Part shown: positions 34,128 through 45,131 of the stretch, in pieces | How positions within the stretch are numbered: position 1 is the stretch's first letter | Layout: every line of letters begins with the position of its first letter | Translations under genes and position numbers: made by a program | Notes under the pieces: model-generated | Seen by the model: only the letters and a program-made list of their open reading frames with translations | The model's database searches: none | What the model was told of the DNA's origin: nothing | Assembly: GCF_013368755.1 (NCBI RefSeq) | Contig: NC_049564.1 | Coordinates: forward strand, 1,930,001-1,994,000 | Source: Talaromyces rugulosus | Taxonomy: Eukaryota > Ascomycota > Eurotiomycetes > Eurotiales > Trichocomaceae | DNA: 64,000 bases | Direction of reading: 5' to 3'

Positions 34128-35473
34128 ATGGGCTCTATAACACGAGATTCGAAGTTTGCAAAGGCTGCATTCGTTCCTCCAGATGCTATTTTCGAGGTAA
34201 CAAAGAGGTACCTAGCAGACACAGATCCTAACAAAGTCAACCTTGGCCAAGGTACATATCGTGATGGAAACGGCAATCCCTGGGTCCTTCCGTCTGTTCG
34301 TATGGCAAAAACAAAGCTCGGTGACGGTTTACATGAATACCTGCCCATTTCCGGATTACAGGAATTTCGAGACCAGGCAGTGAAAGTGGTATTTGAAGGA
34401 AGCCAAGCATTGGGCGAAAACAGGGCAAGTCCTTAATCGTAAAGAAAGGATATATGGAGATTAACGTCTTACCCTCTTTAGATCGCGACTTGCCAGGCCC
34501 TGTCTGGCACAGGAGCATTGCTACTCGCAGGTTTGGCGTTGCGACAGGCCGATTCAGGCATCAAAACTGTCTATATCACGGAACCAACCTGGTCAAATCA
34601 TGATTTGCTATTTAGTCGACTTGGATTCGAGGTAAAGAAATTACCGTATTATAGAAACGGTTCTTTTGACTCCGCCAGCTTCATCAGCGCACTAGAAGAA
34701 GGCGATTCTACGTGTGCTGTAGTCTTGCATGCTTGTGCCCATAATCCAACAGGGTACGATCCAACGCACGATCAATGGAAGAATATTGCATCTGTGATAA
34801 AAAAGAATGACATTTTCCCGATATTTGACTCGGCCTACCTGGGTTTCAATTCCGGGTTTGTCGACGAGGACGCATGGGCCATTCGATATTTCACAGAGGA
34901 GCTGGCACTTGAAGCGTGCATTTGCCTTTCCTTTGCTAAAAATATGGGCCTGTACGGAGAACGAGTTGGGTTGACTACTTTTGTGACCTCCTCCTCCGAT
35001 GAGGCGACGACCATGTCTTCAATACTGTCTAATGTGCAACGGGCTACAGTATCAAACCCCCCGGCGTATGGAGCGAAACTAGCAGCGACTGTTCTCGGTA
35101 CTCCTGTGATCAAGAAACAGTGGTTCGATGACTTGGTAACAATGTCAAGTCGCATCAAGTCTGTGAGACAGATGCTTTACGAGGCTCTAGTATCTTTAGG
35201 GACCCCTGGCGAATGGTCACATATCATTAAACAGACGGGCATGTTTGGATATACTGGAATAAGCGAAGCGCAGGTTGCGTACCTTGAAGGTAATTAAGCC
35301 TACGAATTATTTGCACGTAACTTCTACTCTATCAATGATCTTACTAACGAAATTGAGCAGAAAAGCATCATGTCTACATGGCAAGCTCGTCGCGAATTTC
35401 ATTGGCCGGGTTGAATGAACACAACATAGCATACTTCGCACAGGCTCTTGATGACGCTGTAAGAGTTGCGTAG
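34128..35473 (+). CDS. Aspartate-type aminotransferase (class I/II, PLP-dependent)
   Basis: Transfers amino groups between aspartate/glutamate-like amino acids and 2-oxo acids. Exons 34128-34424, 34482-35289 and 35361-35473 give 405 residues, normal for eukaryotic aspartate aminotransferases. Motifs are in order: VNLGQGTYRDGNG near the N-terminus, EYLPISGLQEFR, CQALSGTGALLL for phosphate binding, HACAHNPTGYDPT with the PLP-contacting Asn, DSAYLGFNSG (Asp and Tyr), SFAKNMGLYGERVG with the Schiff-base Lys, and SSSRISLAGL with the carboxylate-binding Arg. The first intron starts with GC (GCAAGT), a rare but valid donor; no GT site gives the right frame. No mitochondrial presequence is evident, so a cytosolic site is likely. 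The divergent partner is a HOGA-like aldolase, and a 5-oxoprolinase follows on the same strand. Confidence 0.93.
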
Positions 35474-35974
35474 CCAGGTAGATGTCTTGTGTAATTAGTT
35501 ATCTAGTATTATCCTGTTATCTACCAATCAATATATGTGTGGTAATTAATCAAGTGTTTCCGGATTTTCTTATCGCGTCCTCCCAGTTACGTGGGAGGAG
35601 GGGCGGACAATGTCCGCTTTGTCCTCCTGCTAACTAAACCGCCCCTCTTCTCGGTATCTAAGCCGTAGAGCCCTAATCGACCGGCTGAAATGCCGCGATG
35701 CCATGTATGCTTTACGGATAACGTGTATAGGCCGGTCTGTTTTTTCGGTCTACAAGCCCAAGTCCCGAGATATGTCTGCACACTTTCCTTTGGCGGCCGA
35801 AACAAGAAGAAGTACTGGAACCATGTAGAGTACATAATTATCTCGGTTACGAGTCAACTTTGTCCGCCGTGTATAATATAAACCTCGTTGCTTTCTAATT
35901 TTTATAGATTTTTGATCTAATATTCCACCACTCTTTTCATCCGACAGAATAATCTAGTACTAGGAGCGACAATC
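35474..35974. promoter_or_regulatory. 5-oxoprolinase promoter with CGG-N7-CCG site
   Basis: About 500 bp. CGGACAATGTCCG (35604-35616) is a CGG-N7-CCG inverted repeat, near-perfect over 13 bp. Just before it, CCTCCCA and TGGGAGG (about 35578-35598) form a 7-bp stem. CGG-N-CCG pairs are classical Zn2Cys6 targets. It lies about 360 bp upstream of the start codon. Confidence 0.45.
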
Positions 35975-38900
35975 ATGGGGTCTGTAGGGATGTCTGTGGG
36001 CGGAATTCGAATCGCAATTGACCGAGGTGGCACCTTCACAGATGTGAGTGTGCACACAGGTAACAATAATACGAGGTGGCTAACGATCAATTCTAGTGTG
36101 TTGCGTCTGTACCGGGTCAAGATGATATTCTTGTCAAATTATTATCGGTGGATCCCAGTAACTACCAAGATGCGCCCGTGGAAGCGATCAGACGAGTTCT
36201 GGAGAAGGCTACGGGACGGTCATATCCCAAGGGCCAGAAGATTTCTTTGCAAGGAGTTGGTACGAACAGTTGTCACATATTACGGTGTATATACTCTTGA
36301 ACGATTTGTGTCTAACCGGGTCTTAGAATCCATCAAAATGGGCACAACTGTCGCGACCAACGCCCTCCTGGAGAGAAAAGGAGAGCGTACAGCCTTTGTC
36401 GTAACCCAGGGAATGAAGGTATAGTGCACGCATACACAACCACATCTCAACCCATAAAAAAAAAGCTCAATGTACACTGACATCCTCGCAGGATATTCTT
36501 CACATCGGCAACCAGTCAAGGCCGAAACTATTTGATTTAAGCATTAATAAACCCGATGTCCTGTATAGCGAGGTCGTCGAGGTCAAAGAGCGGGTAACGC
36601 TAGAGGCTTGGACTGAGAGAAAAACCCCTCTTACCATCGACATTGATTCCGATCCCTCCCTAGTCAAAGGTAATACTGGAGAGGTTGTTAGGATTTTACA
36701 GCCGTTGGGTATGTTTTAATTCCGAAATTAGTATCCTATTGCTGCTAAAAAGTTTGTACAGATATTGAATCAACAAGGAAATCGCTCCAAGAACTCTACA
36801 ACAAGGGTTTCCGCTCAATCGCCATATGTCTACTTCACAGCTATACCTTCCCTGACCACGAGCTGGCAGTTTGTGAGATTGCGGAGAGCCTTGGGTTCAC
36901 TCATATCTCGCTAAGTTCTAGGCTTTCGCCTACTATAAGAATTGTTCCGCGTGGTAACTCTTCCACGGCAGATGCCTATCTAACTCCAGAAATTAAGCGA
37001 TACATTGAAGGATTTGAGCGTGGATTTGAAAATCTAAGGAAAAGCAACTGTCGCTGCGAGTTCATGCAAAGCGATGGAGGGCTTGTCGAATTTTCTGGCC
37101 TCTCTGGTTTAAGGGCTATTTTGTCCGGCCCGGCAGGAGGGTGCGTTGGGTATGCAAGGACCGCATATGTACCCGAGGACAAGAAGGCTGTGATTGGATT
37201 TGACATGGGTGGAACAAGCACAGATGTTTCCAGGTATGGATATTAATCGGTGTCTTGATTGATATTGGCACTGATTGGCAACACAAAAGGTTCGCTGGTA
37301 GTCTGGAGCAGGTATTCGAAACCACAACGGCTGGGGTCACTGTTCAAAGCCCCCAGCTTGATATAAACACCGTCGCCGCGGGTGGCGGAAGCATTCTTAC
37401 CTGGGAAGCTGGCATGTTACAAGTTGGTCCAGAAAGTGCTTCCGCGCACCCTGGCCCGGCGTGTTATCGAAAGGGCGGGCCTCTAACCGTAACTGACGCT
37501 AATCTCGTCCTGGGTCGACTTCGACCCGAATATTTCCCTAAGATATTCGGTCCCGACGAGAACCTTCCATTGGACATTGAAGCTAGCCGAAGGTTGTTTG
37601 AGGAGATGACCGCAAAGGTCAACGAGAATCTGCCTGTGAAGCTGACACTAGAGGAACTTGCTGCTGGGTAAGCCATCCTTCTGGCCTTTTGAGACAACTA
37701 GCAGTATTACTAACGCAACTCACAGATTCCTTGATGTTGCTAATGAAGCAATGTGTCGTCCAATTCGAACACTTACAGAAGCCAAGGGATGTGACGCAAG
37801 TTTGCATAATCTGGCTTCGTTTGGTGGAGCTGGAGGTCAGCACGCCTGTGAAATTGCCAGAAAGCTGGGCATTTCGCGGGTGCTGATACACAAATACTCG
37901 TCAGTCCTATCTGCATACGGGATGTCTCTTGCCGATGTTGTTCACGAGGAACGTAGCCCGTGTGCGTTACTCTATGGCTCAGAGAACTTTTCCAGTTTCA
38001 CTAAAGAGCTTGACCGACTACAACAGAAGTCAGTTGAGGCACTGCTACAACAGCGAATCCACAAGGGAAAGATTACCTCTGAGAGGTATCTCAACATGAG
38101 ATTTCATGGAAGTGACACATCGATGATGATACAAGATACAAATGGCATGGATGGTTTCCTTGCATCATTTGGACAGGCTCACCAAGAGCAATTTGGTTTC
38201 TTACCCGTAGGAAGAGATGTGATTGTCGATGATCTCCGAGTAAGATCTATTGGCTCTAGTGGTGTGGAGGTGGACAGTCCGTGGAACGAGGAATTTGCTA
38301 CAGTTAGTAAAGTTACCCTTTCTACAGCATCTGAAACAAAGGCTCTCTACTTCAGAGAGACTGGGTGGACTCAAGCTCCCGTTTACGAACTTGGCCACCT
38401 GAAATCCGGGTCTTGCATTGCCGGACCTGCTCTCATCATGGATAGTCAGCAAACACTTGTTATTGCACCTAAATCCTCGGCGACTATTCTTTCGAACAAT
38501 GTCATCATTGATGTTGAGGTTCTGAAGAAAGAGACCATTTCCATCACTCACGTGGACCCAATTCAACTATCAATCTTCGGTCACAGATTTATGGGTGTTG
38601 CTGAACAAATGGGCCGTGCTTTACAGAAAACAAGTGTCAGCACGAATATCAAGGAGCGATTAGATTTTTCTTGTACGGTGTTTGCTGCTGACGGCGGGCT
38701 TGTAGCAAACGCTCCTCATGTCCCGGCGATGGTAAGTTCTATCCGAAGCATAACCGTCTTTTTGGTAGCCCAGCTAATTTTTATTTCCTCTCATCTATAG
38801 ATTGGCAGTATGGCCTTTGCAGTTAAGTGGCAGATTGATCATTGGAAAGGTGATCTTCATCCGGGAGATATCATTCTCTCAAATTCACCTGGTACGTCAT

Positions 38901-40560
38901 GTTTTACTTAGCCTTCTTATCCCTGTGCTGATGCATATTTTCCTCGTTAGTTTGCGGTGGGACGCATCTTCCTGATCTGACTGTTATCACACCAATATTT
39001 GATGCTAAGGGAGAAAATACCATTTTCTGGACCGCTTCTCGTGGTCATCACGCTGATGTAAGTCCAATTCAAGTATGTCCAAGTATTGATCTAACCAATC
39101 GACTTTCATAGATTGGAGGTATACTTCCTGGCTCAATGCCTCCCAACTCAAAGGAGCTATGGGAAGAAGGTGCTGTGATCAAATCTTTTAAGGTGGTAGA
39201 AAACGGGGTGTTCAAAGAGGAGGAACTTATAGAGTTGCTCATGGCTCCAGGAAAGATTGATGGATGTCAAGGAACGAGATGCCTTCGAGACAATATCTCG
39301 GATATCAAGGCCCAGGCAGCCGCAAACCACCGTGGCAGCCAACTTATCCATGGACTCATTCAACACTACGGCCTCGAACCAGTACAGTTTTACAGTAAGC
39401 TTCTCGACTTCGTCAATAATCAAGTATTGGAGCTGATTTTGAAAAAAGTGCAAAAGATTATAAAAACTGCGGAGCTAGCGGTTAGAGATATGCTGAAAAA
39501 CATCTCGCGTATGTCCGGTTCCAAGGCCCTAGAGGCCGTCGACTACATGGACGATGGTACTCCAATTCAGCTCAAAGTCACTATCGATGAGCTAACAGGC
39601 GGTGCCACATTTGACTTCACTGGAACTGGGCCTGAAGCCTATGGTAAGTAGTCCTAATCGCTACAGTTGAGGGAAAATTACGCATCAACATATACAGATT
39701 TTTCTAACGATTCAAACCAAATAGGTAATTGGAATGCACCGATTGCGATATGCCATTCGTCCATAATATTTGCGTTGCGATGTATGGTCAATACGGAAAT
39801 CCCTCTAAACCAAGGCGCAATTATGCCAATCAACGTTATCATCCCAGAGAATTCATTGCTTCGACCGACAGAAGAGGCAGCTGTCTGCGCGGGCAATGTT
39901 CTTACCTCACAGCGTATTGTCGATGTTATTTTCAAGGCGTTCAACGCTGTCGCAGCAAGCCAGGGTTGTATGAATAACTTAACCTTTGGTACTGATGACA
40001 CCGAGGAGGCTTTTGGATACTACGAGACCATTTGCGGTGGTGCTGGCGGTGGCCCAACCTGGGACGGCACCAGTGGTGTTCACACCAACATGACCAACAC
40101 GCGTATTACGGACCCTGAGGTTCTAGAACGACGCTATCCTGTTATACTAAGGCAGTTTTGTCTCAGGGAAGGAAGTGGCGGTGCCGGCGCTCACCCAGGG
40201 GGTGATGGTATCATTCGTGACATCGAGTTTAGGATACAGATTAAAGTTTCAATTCTCAGTGAGCGACGAGCTTTTGCACCGTACGGTCTTGAAGGCGGCG
40301 ACGACGGAAAGAGGGGTGAGAACATTTGGATAAAATCTGGTGGTCGTTCGGTCAACCTAGGGGGGAAGAATACCGCGATGATGGATGTCGGTGATCGGAT
40401 TGTCATCAAGTCGCCGGGTGGTGGAGGCTGGGGCAAGCCGTCTTCTATCAATGGTGCGAGTTTTGCGTCTGGCCATGTTTCAAAGACTGTCCAAAAGTCA
40501 TTTCAAGGCGTGGCAGGTGGCACTGTGGCTATGATTGAATCAATGGGACAGTCTGCCTAG
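35975..40560 (+). CDS. 5-oxoprolinase / hydantoinase A-B fusion
   Basis: ATP-dependent hydrolase that opens 5-oxoproline (pyroglutamate) to glutamate, the last step of glutathione degradation. Eleven exons encode 1,320 residues: 35975-36043, 36097-36259, 36327-36418, 36492-36708, 36762-37233, 37290-37667, 37726-38731, 38801-38891, 38951-39057, 39112-39643 and 39725-40560; the frame is kept throughout. The A half begins with [10 protein letters not shown] (phosphate-binding), then [27 protein letters not shown] and [13 protein letters not shown]. The B half starts near 740 with [17 protein letters not shown] and includes [20 protein letters not shown] and the Gly-rich end [11 protein letters not shown]. 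The fused A-B layout and length match eukaryotic 5-oxoprolinases. Hydantoinases and caprolactamase-like relatives share the fold, so a substituted oxoproline is possible. It follows the aminotransferase on the same strand. Confidence 0.93.
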
Positions 40561-41406
40561 TTTATATAACATTTGAAATATAACATTTGACACCTATTGA
40601 GGTGGTTTGTAACAATCAATTCATGTCTTGTCTATGAAAGCGAATAGTGGCATCTAGAAGTTATCAATTTAATACATGTAGCACTTGTTACCTTGTTAAT
40701 CGGCTTTTTACGTTTATTTTGTGATTACTTAATGTACGTGTGCATAACCTCCAAAATCCATTACGTATAGGTGCAGCGGCTCTACATGTCAACTGGCGCA
40801 ATTTTATGGCGCATCAGCCACTACATGTAGGTGGCATCAATTGGTGGCACATGTTTTAATCAATCGATAATATATATATCTTCCGCTCAAGATCTCTGCA
40901 ACTGAATGAGAGAATGGTCACCTCAAATGCCCGGTGGCTGGGTGTTATAAAGCGCTGTCTGCAAAATGTCAAATACAATATGTCCTTCGTCCTGTGGCGT
41001 CATAGTTGGACGACCGAAAGCAGCTCTCTGTCGTTTTCCATTAAAATATCTTAGAAAGACGCTATAGTGCCAGGTGGGAAATCCATTGATATCCAAGGCG
41101 GCGCAGGATTATTTGTTGACGTTGAAGCAGTCCCAGCCGTGGAACTGCCTCGACGAGTTCAAGGTACGGCAAAGTTTCGTGGTCAAAAGAACGGAGCACG
41201 CTCTATTTACTTTGTGGGCAGGGTATGGAGTGGTGCTAAGGTAGTCAGTAGTGCTATTTTATCAATTACGGTGAAATAAATTTTTGTTCCATTGCTTCTA
41301 AAATGTCACTCTTAATTTAAGAAGGCTTAATTCTTCAACCTCCACTCTTTTCAAATCGGGTACCTCTTCTACATTATATGTAGTTCTTTGAAACCATCTA
41401 ATGTCT
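40561..41406. other. Convergent intergenic region
   Basis: About 850 bp between 3' ends of 5-oxoprolinase and an MFS gene. It includes a near-palindrome around TACATGTA at about 40822-40833. A 70-codon frame at 41067-41279 has no recognisable domain and is not called. Confidence 0.5.
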
Positions 41407-43317
41407 TCAAACAATATATCTGAACGAGATATGATTGTCTTGTAGATCCTCCAGGGTAAGCTGCCCACCATTGTGCGGATGAACCTCTCCACGTTCAGTA
41501 TACTCGGACTCAATCCGGTCTTTCTTTCTATTCAGATACCTCATCCATAGCGCACAAAATACAATACAAAACCAAGCAAGCACATTGAACGCCAAAACAA
41601 TCGAGTGACCTTTTACGTAACGTGGGGGGTTATCGTATATGCGAGTTGCCATTATGGAAAAGGTCATTGCGAATACCTCTGAGGTCGCCCATACACAGCT
41701 GCGTTTAGTGTATCCAGCAGTGTTGATGACAATCCACACAGGCAATAGCACCACACCGGTATAACAACTAGCCGTTATCAGGCAGGCAGCGAATATACCA
41801 ACGACAGTAGATGTGGTGGCTAGCAGCAGAGTGTATCCTAGAACGGCCAAGGAGGAAGTAAGCAGCAGAAATGGCGCCTTGCTATTCACCCTATCGGATA
41901 TGATACCGATGGTGACACAAGCCACGAAAGCACAGGCGTAGGGTATAATACCAAACAGCTGGGTCCGAACTGCGTTTCGTGGGCTAGTTAGTTTCGCAAA
42001 ACTCTGTGGTGATCCTAGTTATTCACATTAACTTACTAGGGTTGAAACCAAATCCATTGATAAACGTTGGTAAGAAGTTCCCAACGACAGCCAGTCCGAG
42101 CACATTTGCTCCTTGTATTAGCCCAAACCATAGGGTTTTGATATCCGTCATGGCATCGAGAAGTTGCCTCGGTTCAAACTTGGCGTCAGTCTGATTGTAT
42201 GCTATTCCATTGTTTTAGTATATTTCTGTCATAATAGGATGGTTGGCTTTAAAAGGATGCAAATGGGTCACAAACATGCCTGACGCTCCGCTGCGAGATC
42301 GATTTCTTCTTTAGTGAATAACCAGTGGCGACTATTTCCACGCTGGAGATCATCCGGCATTCTAGGAAGAAATGCCACGATAAATAGTCCGGCACCAATG
42401 GCTATCACACCTTCTACCAAGAAAAGCCACGACCAAGAATAACGTCCACTTGATTCATAAGATAGATTAAGCTCGATGCCGTAAGCGATGAGACCACCAA
42501 ATGCGCCAGAAAGAGTGGCACAAGAGTAATATATGGCTAAAGAATTGTGAGTAAAGCGCTTCGGGGGGAAACGGAGAAAACGGAGAAAACACATTTTTAG
42601 AGCAAGAGAAGTAGAGATCATAGCTTACCTGACCTTGTGCCTAATTCATCTCTTCGGTACCAAAGAGAAGTGTAAATTGTTAACCCCTGAATAAAGGACT
42701 GACCTGCACCGAGAAGAAATCGTAGCCCCATAACTGCCGAGAAAGATTTGGCGACAGAAAGGCAGCACATTACGACGCCAAACAGTACAACAGCAATACC
42801 AATGGATCGATTGGCTTTTAGCTTACGCAGTGACAGGTTGACTGGCAACATGAAAACCATGTATCCGACATCTGGAGAGCGGTTAGACGAAATGTTTGTA
42901 GTTTTGCCTCTTCCCAGCGGGGATTGGGTACTGCTCACAAAAAATGGTAAGACAACTATAATACTCATCTGGTGACAAGCCTAGATCTGTTGTAAACCCC
43001 ATTATTTTCGCATTTCCAAAGTTATTACGATCCTATAATAGTAGCTAGTTAGTTTATTTTGGACATTTTTCTACGACCTGGACGGGTATGTGGATATGCA
43101 CCATATAGGCTGCAAAATAACCAAACGCAGCGAGAGGCAAAATCAAAAAGTCTGCTTTGAGCAAAAGACGTTTTTCGGATGGACTCTTTTGCTGGACAAC
43201 ATGCGAATTTGCAAGCGTAGAAGCTTTGTAATGCTCCTCGTGCACAACATCTCCCACCTCTTTCTCATCAATTGGGTTCGTGTTCATAATGCTTTTATGA
43301 ATGGTGTACAGCGACAT
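41407..43317 (-). CDS. MFS transporter, anion:cation symporter family
   Basis: Membrane carrier for small anions. Exons 43317-43102, 43032-42939, 42871-42629, 42536-42276, 42201-42037 and 41969-41407 give 513 residues, full length. Landmarks are YFAAYMDRNNFGNAKIMGF at TM1, IFYVGYMVFMLPVNL at TM2, the RFLLGAGQSFIQGLTIY region at TM4, SAIYYSCATLSGAFGGLIAYGI at TM5, WLFLVEGVIAIG at TM6, FLPRMPDD before the central loop and the typical tail DNHISFRYIV. The second intron was placed to restore CLTIFYVGYM, which no shorter model gives. Homologues carry nicotinate, allantoate, pantothenate, tartrate or dipeptides. Lying at the edge of the aldolase-aminotransferase-oxoprolinase block, it may bring in their substrate; this is inference. 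Confidence 0.9.
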
Positions 43318-43949
43318 GTAGTGTAGGCCCAGAGACTCGGTCCTATTAAGTTAATTATCATATTTAAAACAAATGGATTTCTTAGTGCTCTCTTCATAGC
43401 AAGTAGATAAAAGTCCCTTTACCGAATAGTCGGAAAGTATGCTAAAAACGGAAAATAGGGTTCCGAAATATCGGCATGAAGAACTGTTATTAAGGTTTTT
43501 TACCAAACCCCGCAAAGAAAGTCACGAATGCTGTTTGGTGTCCTTGTATACAAGGTCCCACACTTTTCTTGGTGCTGTTCCCATACCTTCTACTTGTCTT
43601 CTTAATCGATACTAGTATGAACCCCGCAAAGTGAAACCAGCTCGGGGCCGTTTCTCATACCAGTAGACACTGAGCCCTATGCTGATAGCATTGGAACGAA
43701 ATAAACATATCTTCTTGACAGGTTTCTAATCTATTAGGTAGATCTCCAGACGTCTTTTCATCAAACGCAGATTGCTTCATAGTGCATTGCTGTCAGTTTT
43801 CATCTATACAAAAAGGTGAATATGCGAAAATCGAGGCCCTTTGTTGTGTCGCATCGGAGTTACAACGCCGAGAACCCGGCCGCGTAAGCCTTCTTCTACC
43901 AGAGACCATAACAACCCACGACCGGCCCTCCTTTATCTAGGTTACTCGC
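43318..43949. other. Intergenic region
   Basis: About 630 bp between the MFS gene's 5' end and the monooxygenase relic. The last 100 bp may be decayed upstream exon sequence of that relic, but no residue motif can be identified with confidence. Confidence 0.5.
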
Positions 43950-44336
43950 ATGTATGCTTCCAAGAAGCTCGACCACTTTGACCGGGATCATGATAGCTCG
44001 CTCACGCTTCATTTTACCAACGGAAGTGCTCACGAGCGTGATATCCTCATCGGCGCTACGGCCCTAAAGCCGTACGTCGAAGCTCAAGCCAGCATCGGTA
44101 ATAGACCTATCAACGCCGAGGATGCCTGCGAAAACACGTGGATTGGTGACAGAACATTCCTATTGAATAACCTGTTAATTGATGGCGAGTTGGTGCAATT
44201 CGACATTGCTTCGCACAACAAAGATACAGAATAGTCGGATCGCTGACATCGAACCGTGATAGCTGCTAAGATCAAGACGCTCCATCAAGGCTGGCCACCT
44301 CATTTGGTCAAGACGGTAGATGGGGTACAACATTGA
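43950..44336 (+). pseudogene. Relic of an FAD-dependent monooxygenase (salicylate-hydroxylase-like)
   Basis: An internal fragment. KKLDHFDRDHDSSLTLHF followed by DILIGATALKPYV matches the strand-loop-DG region of salicylate-hydroxylase-type enzymes, where GADGIKS.V is usual; the DG is replaced, reading GATAL. Then TWIGDRTFLLNNLLIDGELVQ fits the following sheet. A stop at 44232-44234 ends the frame, and another frame beyond it still reads GWPPHLVKTVDGVQ, the next family block, showing a frameshift. The N-terminal FAD-binding part and the GD motif are missing. It is thus a decayed remnant, about 0.8 kb from an intact P450 gene. Length and gaps fit long-standing loss. Family assignment is moderate to good. 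Confidence 0.65.
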
Positions 44337-45131
44337 ATTCTTCCTTGGCCTTAATCTATACAGGGATGGACAAAGAGTCAAGTAATTGAAATTTTGCTCA
44401 TTGGAGAAGGAACAGAACCCTTTCTCTTTTCTCTCTCCCTTGTTTTTTTTTTTTTTTTTTTTTGACTTGTCCGAATAAAAAGTACAGTAATGCTAATACA
44501 GTTCTCAATCTGAAACTGATGGAATTAAAAGACCCTTTCGACGCTGTTCCAGTCAATTCTTCGGTATTTTGTGTGTATTATATAGCGAGATTCGAGACCG
44601 AGTATTGTATATCCATCGATGAAGCATCTTTCGCATTTAACAATATTGCGAGAGATACATCGCCAGGTATTGGCGCTCGCATTACAGATATCGTACAACT
44701 TGACGTGATAGTATTTGAGATGCCATTTAAAGTTGAACATTCTATTTTGTGTGTCAAAAGGTCTGGATTCTCCACGTAGATTCTACTACCTCTCTACGGC
44801 ATTATGGTGTGCTACTAGCTTCAATGTGCCCCGGGTGGTCATCCTCTGACAGAGTTCTTCACTGTATTTTGAGAGGCCGACATGATCTAGCAATGATTCT
44901 AAATGATCACCTACTACTCTACGGTATTTCTATAGTCGCAAGCTGTCAAATGATGCAAAGTTTTGACATCAACATCTAATCTATATCATTTCAAATGCAT
45001 TTTATTTTTTCGCTACGAAGGAAACAGGAATCGCGAAAAGAAAACGATAGATGTTGTTACCTACTAGTCATTCCAACTTTCCAATGAACCTTAACATTCT
45101 GGACTTTACGGTTTTTAATTTTAACCCAAAT
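44337..45131. other. Intergenic region with 21-T tract
   Basis: About 800 bp. A run of 21 T residues spans 44443-44463, equal to a poly(A) on the minus strand. A 105-codon plus-strand frame at 44462-44779 has no recognised domain. No gene is called. Confidence 0.5.

Noticed and set aside
41067..41279. 70-codon frame after 5-oxoprolinase
   Set aside because: Begins with a non-ATG codon and shows no recognisable domain.
44462..44779. 105-codon frame after the T tract
   Set aside because: No ATG-supported start, no domain; noted only as possible retroposed sequence.
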